From Candidatus Poribacteria bacterium (GTDB lineage Bacteria > Poribacteria > WGA-4E > WGA-3G): a stretch of 64,000 nucleotides of DNA. Both the position numbers and the translations under genes were made by a program. Positions 1 to 7,584 of the stretch are shown piece after piece (position 1 is the first letter of the stretch; each line of letters opens with the position of its first letter). The notes under the pieces were generated by a model that worked only from the letters and a program-made list of their open reading frames with translations, was not told the DNA's origin and did not search any database. The DNA lies in assembly GCA_022828145.1 (NCBI GenBank), contig JAJEJA010000024.1:62001-126000 (forward strand), in the 5' to 3' direction.

Positions 1-584
1 TGGAAGAAAGACAAGTCAGCATAGATGGTGTTCGCCATGAACTGGATCCCCCATTTATTGTGTTAGCAACACAGAATCCTATTGAATATGAAGGAACATA
101 TCCACTCCCTGAAGCACAACTTGATAGGTTCTTGTTTAAACTCAATGTTGATTATCCTGGATCAGAAATGGAGACACAGATTTTAATCAACTACCATCAA
201 GGATTCAATGCTACACAATTAGAAGATGTGGGAATTGAAAATGTGATAGACAGCACATTACTTCAGCACTGTAAAGCTGCCATTCAGGATATCACTGTTG
301 AGGAATCCATATTCAACTATATCGTCAACTTAGCAGAAGCATCGCGAAGCTCACACGAGTTAATATTGGGTGGCAGTCCACGGGCATCAATTGCGTTATT
401 GTTAGCAAGCAAAACTTACGCTGCTATGAAAGGACGGGACTATATTCTTCCTGATGATGTTAAGTTCTTAGCACCCCATGTCTATCGGCATCGAATTCTA
501 TTGAAAGCAGATGCTGAAATTGAAGGATTGACACCGGATGATGTGATTGACCGATTGCTTGCTGAGGTAGAAATACCGCGTTAG
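1..584 (+). CDS. MoxR-family AAA+ ATPase, C-terminal part (5' end outside window)
   Basis: The frame is open from base 3 and cut by the left window edge, so no start is seen. The first residues give the MoxR sensor-1 block (ATQNPIEYEGTYPLPEAQLD, from about base 66), and the rest is the AAA lid domain with the family's GGSPRAS and PDDVKFLAPHVYRHR segments. MoxR ATPases act as chaperones that remodel or insert metal cofactors into VWA-domain partners. The next gene starts 4 bases after the stop and encodes such a partner (DUF58), so the two are surely one operon. Walker A and B lie upstream of the window. Confidence 0.93.
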   Translation, partial: EERQVSIDGVRHELDPPFIVLATQNPIEYEGTYPLPEAQLDRFLFKLNVDYPGSEMETQILINYHQGFNATQLEDVGIENVIDSTLLQHCKAAIQDITVEESIFNYIVNLAEASRSSHELILGGSPRASIALLLASKTYAAMKGRDYILPDDVKFLAPHVYRHRILLKADAEIEGLTPDDVIDRLLAEVEIPR

Positions 585-588
585 ACTT

Positions 589-1944
589 ATGCATATTACA
601 AGACGATTTCTCTACTTTTTGCTACTTGCTGCTGTGCCAATTCTGTTACACAGATTAGCACCGAGTCTACTATATCTAAGTGGCGTCTATCTCCTCCTAC
701 TGCTGATTGTGGGAATAATTGATTACAGGTCTAATCCGTTGTATCAGTCTGTGGAGATTAATCGGGAGATGAACACGAAATTCTCTTTAGGTGTAGCGAA
801 TATAGTGAGAATAAGGATTATCAACCGTTCTCGACATCAGGTCCGAATGGAAGTAAAAGATGATTTTCCATCCGAGTTTCTTCATGAACAGCTAATTCAC
901 GATTGCATAATACCCGCTAATGATAGTACCGAAGTTTCTTATAGACTAACACCCCTGCGTCGTGGATTATACAATTTCGGAGATTTGCATGTACGTTGTA
1001 GTGGCGTTTTGGATCTTGTTGTGCGTCAACGTATCATACCAGCAGGGACTGAGATTAAGGTATACCCGAATCTACAAGCAGTTCGTCAGTATGAACTCTT
1101 GGTAAAACGGGGTATGCTGCACAGGATAGGACTCAAAAACTCACGTCTCTTCGGCGAAGGAACCGAGATGGAGAGATTACGAGAATACCTACCAGATGAC
1201 GACTTTCGCCGTATTGATTGGAAAGGCACAGCACGACAACGAAAACCGATCGTGCGTGAATTTGAGACCGAAAAGAGTCAAGATATAGTGATCATGTTGG
1301 ATACAGGTAGACTGATGGCATCACCCATTTTATTGAATTCGGTTGATATTTCTAAAACTGATCAGGATTTACAACATGCAATGTTAAAGTTGGATTATGC
1401 TATCAATGCAACGCTCATGGCTGCTTATGTCTCAACACTGAAAGGTGACAAAGTCGGTCTGATAGCCTTTGCTGATTCGGTCCATCAATATCTCTCACCT
1501 AAACCCGGGAAAAAGCAGTTTCTGACGATGTTAGAGGCAATTTATCCTATTCCTGTGCATCCTGTTGAACCGGATTTTGAAAGTGCTTTTACTTTTTTGG
1601 CATCAAAGCAGCGGAAACGCGCACTTATCATACTTTTCACCGACATCCTTGATACAGATTCTGCGGAAGGTATAGCAACTTATGTCAGGCAACTTTCTAA
1701 ACATCACCTTGTTATCTGTGTGACGCTAACAGATTCCGGGGTTATTGAAATTGCAAAACAGAAACCTTCAAACTCAAAGTCGGTATATGAGAAAACTATT
1801 GCAGAACGCCTCTTACAAGAAAAACACAACACATTGGGTATTTTACGACGGCAAGGATTGATAACCATTGATGTTCCCGCACATCAATTGACGATGGCAG
1901 TAGTAAATAAGTATTTGGAACTGAAGGCAAAATCTAAGATTTGA
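589..1944 (+). CDS. DUF58 / VWA-like membrane protein, MoxR partner
   Basis: A 451-residue protein with two N-terminal membrane helices (about residues 5-45), a beta-rich periplasmic stretch, then the DUF58 core. The core signature around residues 195-225 reads REYLPDDDFRRIDWKGTAR followed by a conserved REFETEKSQD. After it comes a VWA-like fold with a MIDAS-type start (MLDTGR) at about residue 236. DUF58 proteins are regularly encoded next to moxR. The pair is thought to assemble or activate surface or cofactor proteins, but the substrate is unknown. It is translationally close to the moxR stop (4-base gap). Confidence 0.92.
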   Translation: MHITRRFLYFLLLAAVPILLHRLAPSLLYLSGVYLLLLLIVGIIDYRSNPLYQSVEINREMNTKFSLGVANIVRIRIINRSRHQVRMEVKDDFPSEFLHEQLIHDCIIPANDSTEVSYRLTPLRRGLYNFGDLHVRCSGVLDLVVRQRIIPAGTEIKVYPNLQAVRQYELLVKRGMLHRIGLKNSRLFGEGTEMERLREYLPDDDFRRIDWKGTARQRKPIVREFETEKSQDIVIMLDTGRLMASPILLNSVDISKTDQDLQHAMLKLDYAINATLMAAYVSTLKGDKVGLIAFADSVHQYLSPKPGKKQFLTMLEAIYPIPVHPVEPDFESAFTFLASKQRKRALIILFTDILDTDSAEGIATYVRQLSKHHLVICVTLTDSGVIEIAKQKPSNSKSVYEKTIAERLLQEKHNTLGILRRQGLITIDVPAHQLTMAVVNKYLELKAKSKI

Positions 1945-1948
1945 TTGT

Positions 1949-2917
1949 TCACTTCGGTCTGTTATAGTTGGATTTGAATTCTGGGGATTTCATACCAAAT
2001 AAATAGATAAACAGTAGGATACCAGTTATTGCACCGAAACCAATTTTTATGCCGTTTGACAACTCTGAGGGTGAAATAAAACCCTCGATTGTTCCCGCAA
2101 TTACAAGCAAGACGACACTTCCGCCGAGTAACTTAATTGCTGTTTTCGACGCATTTATCAGTGCCTGTTTACGGGTGAATCGAGAAGGGGCAATGAGTGA
2201 ATAGCCTAATAGCATACCTGCACCCCCTGCAATAAAAATCGTTGTGAGTTCAATATACCCGTGTGGAGAGACAAATGACCAAAGCGCGAGGGATGCACCG
2301 TGTGCATGACACAGGCCGGCTACGGCTCCGATATAAATGCCGTTAAAGACTAATATGTAGACAGTACCGACCATAAACAGAATCCCACCAGCAAATGCCA
2401 AGAATGCGACTCTTATGTTATTCGTCATAACAAAGGAAGCGAACAAATTTCTATTACCAGCAGATGTCGCATTCCATTGACCGTGTCCCAATTCTTTGAT
2501 GTGTCGGACAATTTCCTGAGGAATAAGTTGTTCGGTATAGTCGGGGGATTTTAACGCTGTCCAATACGCACCTGCAAATGAAATTGTGAAAAATAGAAAT
2601 GCTGCGAGAATGAAATAGACATTATCCCTGAATAATCCTGGAAAACCGAATCGTAGAAACTTCCAGAAGGATCCTCGCTTCAGCGGTGATGTTTGATAGA
2701 CTGCTGAATGTGCACTCGATGCCAACGCATTTAGATAAGCGACACAACGGTCTTGAGGGAAATCTCGGCGTGCAACTGCTAAATCTGATGTGATACGACG
2801 ATAAAGGTATCCAAGTCGGTTAAGTTCGTGTGCATTGGCATGACGCGATCGGTTTAACAAACCTTCTAACTCTTGCCAAGCTTTCTGTTTTTTCTCTACA
2901 AAATCAATTACAGTCAT
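1949..2917 (-). CDS. SpoIIM / DUF95-type integral membrane protein
   Basis: This 322-residue protein converges on the DUF58 gene with 4 bases between the stops. An N-terminal soluble helical part (about 1-90) has the family's LNRLGYLYRRITSDLA-type segment and is followed by five or so hydrophobic helices. Stage II sporulation protein M-like (DUF95) proteins commonly neighbour moxR/DUF58 genes in non-sporulating bacteria. The start at 2917 is preferred because GGGA lies 7 bases upstream. An in-frame ATG 30 bases earlier exists but has no ribosome site. The function in non-sporulators is unknown. Confidence 0.85.
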   Translation of the reverse strand: MTVIDFVEKKQKAWQELEGLLNRSRHANAHELNRLGYLYRRITSDLAVARRDFPQDRCVAYLNALASSAHSAVYQTSPLKRGSFWKFLRFGFPGLFRDNVYFILAAFLFFTISFAGAYWTALKSPDYTEQLIPQEIVRHIKELGHGQWNATSAGNRNLFASFVMTNNIRVAFLAFAGGILFMVGTVYILVFNGIYIGAVAGLCHAHGASLALWSFVSPHGYIELTTIFIAGGAGMLLGYSLIAPSRFTRKQALINASKTAIKLLGGSVVLLVIAGTIEGFISPSELSNGIKIGFGAITGILLFIYLFGMKSPEFKSNYNRPK

Positions 2918-2958
2918 GAATTGTCCCTTCATATAGGACTTACACATTATTTAAGATG

Positions 2959-3090
2959 TCAAGTGATCTTAGGCAAGTCATCGTCCTCATACGGATAGCA
3001 TTCAATATAAACAGTCGTTTTACCTATTGCCATTGGAAAAACGGGCATATATTTTCGCTGTTTAATGTCAAAGTCTGATAGAGTGTTCAC
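2959..3090 (-). pseudogene. Truncated Uma2-family nuclease gene (N-terminal remnant)
   Basis: A 43-codon frame starting with GTG at 3090, with GGAG six bases upstream and a TGA stop at 2959. Its product aligns with the N-terminus of the intact Uma2 protein at 36764 in this window: KYMPVFPMAIGKTTVYIE against KYMPIFPKATGQPTNYIE, followed by YPYEDDD against YPFEDDE. The stop falls where the intact protein continues with ATHYHAL, so all catalytic residues are missing. I read it as the surviving start of a decayed paralogue. A translated micro-protein cannot be excluded, because the ribosome site is intact. Confidence 0.7.
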
Positions 3091-3191
3091 AGTTTTCTCC
3101 GTTTGCGTGTATCTAATATATAGAGTTTTCTATTGGATATTATAACACTTTTCTGTGAAATTTACGACATATAATGAAGTTCTTATACCCA

Positions 3192-3208
3192 TTGTCAAAC
3201 TCACGTTA
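3192..3208. repeat. Solo end of the ACGTGAGTTTGATAA mobile element
   Basis: Bases TTGTCAAACTCACGTTA match the right terminal repeat of the miniature elements at 38937, 40990, 43456 and 57622 with one change. No left end is present in the preceding 250 bases, so it is a single-end relic or a chance match. Its last three bases form the stop codon of the minus-strand peptidase gene at 3206. Confidence 0.5.
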
Positions 3209-5179
3209 TTCTTTACTTTTGTCTGCTGACCATTGACACCTATCTATCCAATAACGCGCTGAGAGTTTTGTTCCTTTATGGAGTGTTTCATTATCTGCTA
3301 TCTCTGCAAATATAGCCGCAGCAGTCGCGTAATCTTTCTGATAATAATTACAGATACCTAATAGCATTCGGGTTCTTAATAGTATATCTAAATGAATCTC
3401 TTGGTCATCCGTAACTCGATTGAGTTCCAATACCTTGTTCAGATAACGTATACCTAAATCCCATGACCTTTCTTTATACAGTAACTCAGCAATTAAGTAG
3501 TAAGCTAACCACTCTTCAGGTTCTTCATCAATTATCTGATGCAGCAGTGCCATCTTAGTAGCACTTCCTACCTGTCCGTCCGAACTGACGGAAATTAGGA
3601 CATCTCTTAACAGGTCTTGTGTTTCTTTGCCGTAGCGACTATTCAATGACGCAATGCGAGATAATATCCTGCGACTGGTCGAATCTCTTGGCGCATAAGA
3701 TGTCGCATTTTCATATAGAATCAGTGCTTCGTTTACATTGTCATTCAACCATTGCATATCTCCTAACAGTAATGAAACTTCAGCTTTATAAGATGAATCC
3801 TGTCTCTCCATAAGCTGTCTTGCATACGATTCCGAGAGAGCATAATCTTTCGCTTGAAATGTGCTATACATCAGTCCTCGCAAGGTCAGTGGATTGTCAG
3901 GTTCATGGGATAGCATTGATTTAAATGTTGTTACAGCAGCACTGTAATCCTTTCTGTAATATGCGTTCCAAGCTTTTTCGCGTAATGAAGCCATCTCGTG
4001 TGCACACACCTGCTCAAATATTCCGCCACGTTTAAGTCGCCGTTCTGCATACCTCTTTTCTATTTCTGTCAAGAGGACTTTGTCTGATAAGAAGTTCACC
4101 CATTCTTGCTCTAATTCAGCTAAATCCTTCCCAGAGACCTTAGCTAAATTACCAGTTGGAAAGGCATCCTTTAACATGTCAACACCGTACTCATCAACAA
4201 GATAACGTATAAATGATCCAGCAAGTAGATAGCTCCGTGATCCTGCATGTCTCCAAAACCCTAACCCGATTACACTGGATAGAGATGGCGCGACGTTAAG
4301 TTCACGCATCGCTTTTGCCCATTGGTGACCTGTGAGCTTTCCTTCATCCCAATCTGCTGCAACTGCAATACCCTCGTGAATACCTACATTTAGACTTACT
4401 TTCCATGGAGACCAATCGGCTGTGAAAACGTGCGCAAGTTCATGCTTTAAGACAGGATGTGGGAATCCCTGAACATGTAAATGAAATCCGTACCCAAACG
4501 GGTCCTCAACATAAGTATTGCCAGCACCTATCAGCCGTTTCTTCTGCTCTGGTGAAACATATAGATAAGCTCGAACTTTTCTGGAAATGTCAGACTGCAA
4601 ATATTCTTCCAACTGTGAATACTGAAACTCACAATCGTCAGCGAATAGGTCTATATCTTCTTCAAGGTCTTGTGAATAGTATATCTTAAAATGGGGTGTT
4701 TCTCTAAATCCTCCTAATGCTTGTTCTATATCACTTCGTGATGGACGTATACCTATTTTCCCAGCGAATACTTCAAAGCACATAATAGAAATGAATAAGA
4801 CACACACGACAGCAGTCCCCCAAACTGATTTTCTATATTTCAGAACGTTCAGTTTTCTCCAATTCAGTTTTGGTATAAAACCGCTCTCTCTCCCGATTTC
4901 ACACGTCATGACAGAGACAGATGTAAACAAAAAAGCCAATACTAACGTTTCAGTTCTTGAAAATATCAACACATCTGTAATGGAGATTACAAAATCATAA
5001 ATCGGACCTGGGAAATAACCGAGAATTGGATGATATGCAAATACAGGCGGGTGAAATATCAAATTAGAAATAACAGGAATTAACGACAATAACAGTAGCA
5101 CTATGTATGAGAAATAGGATAGCCATCTCTTCTTTATCAATAGACCGAAAAAACACCCGCAGCCGTTACTGCTAAACAA
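3206..5179 (-). CDS. Membrane-anchored peptidase-MA-like metalloprotease with TPR repeats (frame broken upstream)
   Basis: A 657-residue frame. It has N-terminal membrane helices (about 20-130), a gluzincin-type zinc site HELAH at about residues 246-250 with a following HEGIA that can supply the glutamate ligand region, then at least four TPR units (about 395-640). This is the Peptidase_MA_2 plus TPR arrangement. The apparent start at 5179 is TTG without a ribosome site and lies inside the upstream gene at 5137-5541 in another frame. Joining the two frames at the A6 run 5148-5153 gives a smooth membrane helix, so this is probably the C-terminal 648 residues of one protein of about 778. Confidence 0.75.
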   Translation of the reverse strand: MFSSNGCGCFFGLLIKKRWLSYFSYIVLLLLSLIPVISNLIFHPPVFAYHPILGYFPGPIYDFVISITDVLIFSRTETLVLAFLFTSVSVMTCEIGRESGFIPKLNWRKLNVLKYRKSVWGTAVVCVLFISIMCFEVFAGKIGIRPSRSDIEQALGGFRETPHFKIYYSQDLEEDIDLFADDCEFQYSQLEEYLQSDISRKVRAYLYVSPEQKKRLIGAGNTYVEDPFGYGFHLHVQGFPHPVLKHELAHVFTADWSPWKVSLNVGIHEGIAVAADWDEGKLTGHQWAKAMRELNVAPSLSSVIGLGFWRHAGSRSYLLAGSFIRYLVDEYGVDMLKDAFPTGNLAKVSGKDLAELEQEWVNFLSDKVLLTEIEKRYAERRLKRGGIFEQVCAHEMASLREKAWNAYYRKDYSAAVTTFKSMLSHEPDNPLTLRGLMYSTFQAKDYALSESYARQLMERQDSSYKAEVSLLLGDMQWLNDNVNEALILYENATSYAPRDSTSRRILSRIASLNSRYGKETQDLLRDVLISVSSDGQVGSATKMALLHQIIDEEPEEWLAYYLIAELLYKERSWDLGIRYLNKVLELNRVTDDQEIHLDILLRTRMLLGICNYYQKDYATAAAIFAEIADNETLHKGTKLSARYWIDRCQWSADKSKE

Positions 5180-5541
5180 CTTAACACGGGTAGAATAAGA
5201 TAAAAAAGAAAACCCTCACTGTAATCGCAGTTTTTTACCCGTAACGAGTTTAGCAGTATGATCACTAACGGGACAATTAGGAGAATAGTATTGGCGTATA
5301 GCGCACGGATGAGACATTCAAGGACGACTCGTTTAGGTGAACCCGACAGTAATTCCGGTTGTTTCTTTAGAACGTGAATTTCAGTGATAGCAACATGTGC
5401 TGCAGCAAATGATATACATAAGGTTACTATAGCACAGAACTCATATCCCAAGACATTAAACAAGGGAATTGTCGTAAGAACGCATGATAGACCAACAAAA
5501 CCAGCGAACCAAAGCCAGTATGAAACAGTTTTAAAAATCAT
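5137..5541 (-). CDS. N-terminal membrane part of the peptidase-MA/TPR protein (separate frame)
   Basis: 134 residues with four hydrophobic segments, ending ...VTAAGVFSVY. It overlaps the next minus-strand gene by 43 bases. In the overlap, adding one T to the T6 run (minus strand) changes the end to AAGVFFGLLIKKRW and continues the last membrane helix directly into the downstream frame. I infer a single gene split by a frameshift, whether natural, programmed or a sequencing error. The start codon at 5541 lies only 24 bases from the divergent lipoprotein start at 5566, with no clear ribosome site. Confidence 0.6.
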   Translation of the reverse strand: MIFKTVSYWLWFAGFVGLSCVLTTIPLFNVLGYEFCAIVTLCISFAAAHVAITEIHVLKKQPELLSGSPKRVVLECLIRALYANTILLIVPLVIILLNSLRVKNCDYSEGFLFYLILPVLSCLAVTAAGVFSVY

Positions 5542-5565
5542 ATTTAGAAAAAAGGAGTAACTAAA

Positions 5566-6045
5566 GTGAAAAATATTTACAGAATCTCATTAACCCTATT
5601 TCTACTTTCATTTGCATTTTTTCTGCACGGTTGCGAAGAATCGAGGTCTGGCGGCAGTGGAACCATTGACCTCCCTCGCGGTGAACCAAATGTCATTGAA
5701 TCAGTTCTCGCAATATCAGTCTTTGAGGATAGACCAGAAGGTATTACAGATACATTCGACCCGGAACTGGATAAACAGGTCTATCTCTGGATGCTATGGG
5801 AAAATATAGATAAAACCCACTCTGTCAGAGTTGATTGGTATTCTCCAGATCAGGACGAGGATGATGCACCGTTTTGGAGTGAAGAAAGACGTATCACCTC
5901 AACTACGGGTGAAAAAATAACATGGTTCTATATTGATGCACCAGAAGGCGGATTAAGTCTCAATCGCTTTACCTCAGGTTATTGGACTGTGGAAGTCTTC
6001 CTTGATGATCTCTTTGAACGTAGTCATTTTTTCTATATGGAATAA
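5566..6045 (+). CDS. Small secreted lipoprotein of unknown function
   Basis: The GTG start is preceded by AAAGGAG at a normal distance. Residues 1-22 are a lipoprotein signal peptide with lipobox FLHGC, and Cys23 is the lipidation site. The mature 137 residues are rich in Asp, Glu and Trp, and look beta-sandwich-like (alternating hydrophobic strands, ending ...GYWTVEVFLDDLFERSHFFYME). I do not recognise a named family. It starts 24 bases from the divergent membrane gene, so its promoter must lie inside that gene. Confidence 0.75.
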   Translation: MKNIYRISLTLFLLSFAFFLHGCEESRSGGSGTIDLPRGEPNVIESVLAISVFEDRPEGITDTFDPELDKQVYLWMLWENIDKTHSVRVDWYSPDQDEDDAPFWSEERRITSTTGEKITWFYIDAPEGGLSLNRFTSGYWTVEVFLDDLFERSHFFYME

Positions 6046-6062
6046 TACGCAATCACTTTATA

Positions 6063-6971
6063 CTATCGTAGTTCTTCACCAACAATTAGATGGTATGCCT
6101 CGCGATATTTTTCACTCGTCTTTTCAATAACAGTATCAGGTAATTCTGGTGCTGGGGGTTGCTTATTCCATCCAATTTCTGACAGGTAATCTCTAACGAA
6201 TTGTTTGTCAAAACTCTGTTGGGGTCTACCCGGTTCATATTGGTCTGCTGGCCAAAATCTTGAAGAATCTGGCGTAAAAACTTCATCAATCAGAATTACC
6301 TTGCCATCCCGTTGACCAAATTCAAACTTTGTATCACAAAGGATGATGCCGGATTGTTCAGCATGTTGGCTTGCTTTATTAAACAGGGCAAAACTGATTT
6401 CTATCAAATTGTCTGTCAGCTCTGATCCAATCTGCTCACGCATTTCATCAATCGTAATGGGTTCATCATGTTCACCCTGTTCTGCTTTTGTTGTCGGTGT
6501 AAAAAGCAGTTCAGGTAACCTTTCAGATTCCCTTAAACCTGCTGGCAATTTTTGTCCACAGATCTCACCAGTTTTCTGATATGATGACCAACCAGAACCC
6601 GCAAGGTAACCTCTGACAACACATTCTACATCAACCCTTTCCGCTTTCTTTACGAGCATAGACCGTCCAGCCAATATGTCAGAATCCGGTTGTAAAACAT
6701 CTGGATAATCATCAACTTTTGTCGTGATAACATGATTATCCACGACTGATTCTGTATATTCAAACCAGAATTCGGAGAGACCGGTCAAGACTTTACCTTT
6801 ATCCGGTATGCCATTTGGCAGGACGACATCAAATGCCGAAATGCGATCAGTAGAAATGATTAGAAATTCATCGCCAAGATCATATAGATCACGGACTTTT
6901 CCGTTATGTGAAGCCGTTAAGTTGGTTAGTTCTGTTGAAGTGATAATATCACTCATCACGGTACTTGTCAT
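6063..6971 (-). CDS. purC: Phosphoribosylaminoimidazole-succinocarboxamide synthase
   Basis: SAICAR synthetase of de novo purine synthesis: it couples CAIR and aspartate using ATP. The 302 residues fit the long, single-domain form found in many bacteria and yeast. Visible motifs are GKVRDLYDL (about 24-32), STDRISAFDVVLPNGIPDKG, VECVVRGYLAGSGWSSY, LPELLFTPTTKAEQGEHDE, and LCDTKFEFG with LIDEVFTPDSSRFW for substrate and metal binding. The start at 6971 has AGGAG upstream; a second in-frame ATG five codons later is less likely. purD lies far away at 37640, so the purine genes are dispersed. Confidence 0.97.
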   Translation of the reverse strand: MTSTVMSDIITSTELTNLTASHNGKVRDLYDLGDEFLIISTDRISAFDVVLPNGIPDKGKVLTGLSEFWFEYTESVVDNHVITTKVDDYPDVLQPDSDILAGRSMLVKKAERVDVECVVRGYLAGSGWSSYQKTGEICGQKLPAGLRESERLPELLFTPTTKAEQGEHDEPITIDEMREQIGSELTDNLIEISFALFNKASQHAEQSGIILCDTKFEFGQRDGKVILIDEVFTPDSSRFWPADQYEPGRPQQSFDKQFVRDYLSEIGWNKQPPAPELPDTVIEKTSEKYREAYHLIVGEELR

Positions 6972-6980
6972 AAAACTCTC

Positions 6981-7574
6981 CTAAAGATTGTTTATTAGTT
7001 TTTGAAGTACAATTGCTGTCTTGTTATTCTTATCCATTTTCAATACATGTTCAATTTCTTGATTAGCCTTATGAATATCTCCGAGGTAAAAGTAGCAACA
7101 TGCTTTTAACGCGTAGAGATCTGATTCAGCAGTATAATCGTGTCTATATAAATACTGTTTCTCACTTTGCAGTGCATTATCAATTGCTAATAATGCAGAC
7201 TCAAAATCCGTTTTATCCTTCTGTCTTAAATAGAGTACATTCGCGAGGCCAACCCATGCATCTCCGTTTGATGTATCTAATCTGATCGCTGTTTGAAAAG
7301 CCTCTTGCGCAAGCGACAAAGGCAGTCCAAGGCTTAAATTGCTCCAACCAACCCCATTATGTGCATCTGCTAACTCGGGGTCTGCATTCAATGCACGTTC
7401 AAAGTTCAATATTGCTTGCGTAAAATCATCTGAATCGTAAGCAGCCCATCCTTGCTGAATATGGTTAGATGAGGTAGTGACTTCAACGTTGGTATCGTTA
7501 GAACAACTTATGTGAAGTATTGATGCCACACTGATTAGAAAGAGGATTGGAAATGTACAAATTACGTTTTTCAT
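6981..7574 (-). CDS. TPR-repeat lipoprotein
   Basis: 197 residues. A lipoprotein signal ends in HISC with Cys24 as lipidation site, followed by three to four TPR units (AYDSDDFTQAILNFERALNADPELADAHNGVGW and repeats up to about residue 185). It probably acts as a periplasmic or membrane-attached protein-interaction scaffold. It lies 10 bases downstream of the FtsX-type permease gene and 9 bases upstream of purC, all on the minus strand, so it is probably co-transcribed with the ABC transporter. Confidence 0.82.
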   Translation of the reverse strand: MKNVICTFPILFLISVASILHISCSNDTNVEVTTSSNHIQQGWAAYDSDDFTQAILNFERALNADPELADAHNGVGWSNLSLGLPLSLAQEAFQTAIRLDTSNGDAWVGLANVLYLRQKDKTDFESALLAIDNALQSEKQYLYRHDYTAESDLYALKACCYFYLGDIHKANQEIEHVLKMDKNNKTAIVLQKLINNL

Positions 7575-7584
7575 GGATACTCTT

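Noticed and set aside
5148-5153. Programmed -1 ribosomal frameshift at the T6 run
   Set aside because: The zero-frame codons GGT GTT TTT TCG do not give an X XXY YYZ heptamer and no downstream pseudoknot was evident by eye; an indel or transcriptional slippage explains it better.
5566-5809. Alternative plus-strand frame at 5612-5809 inside the lipoprotein gene
   Set aside because: It overlaps a frame with a clear ribosome site and lipoprotein signal, and its product shows no domain pattern.
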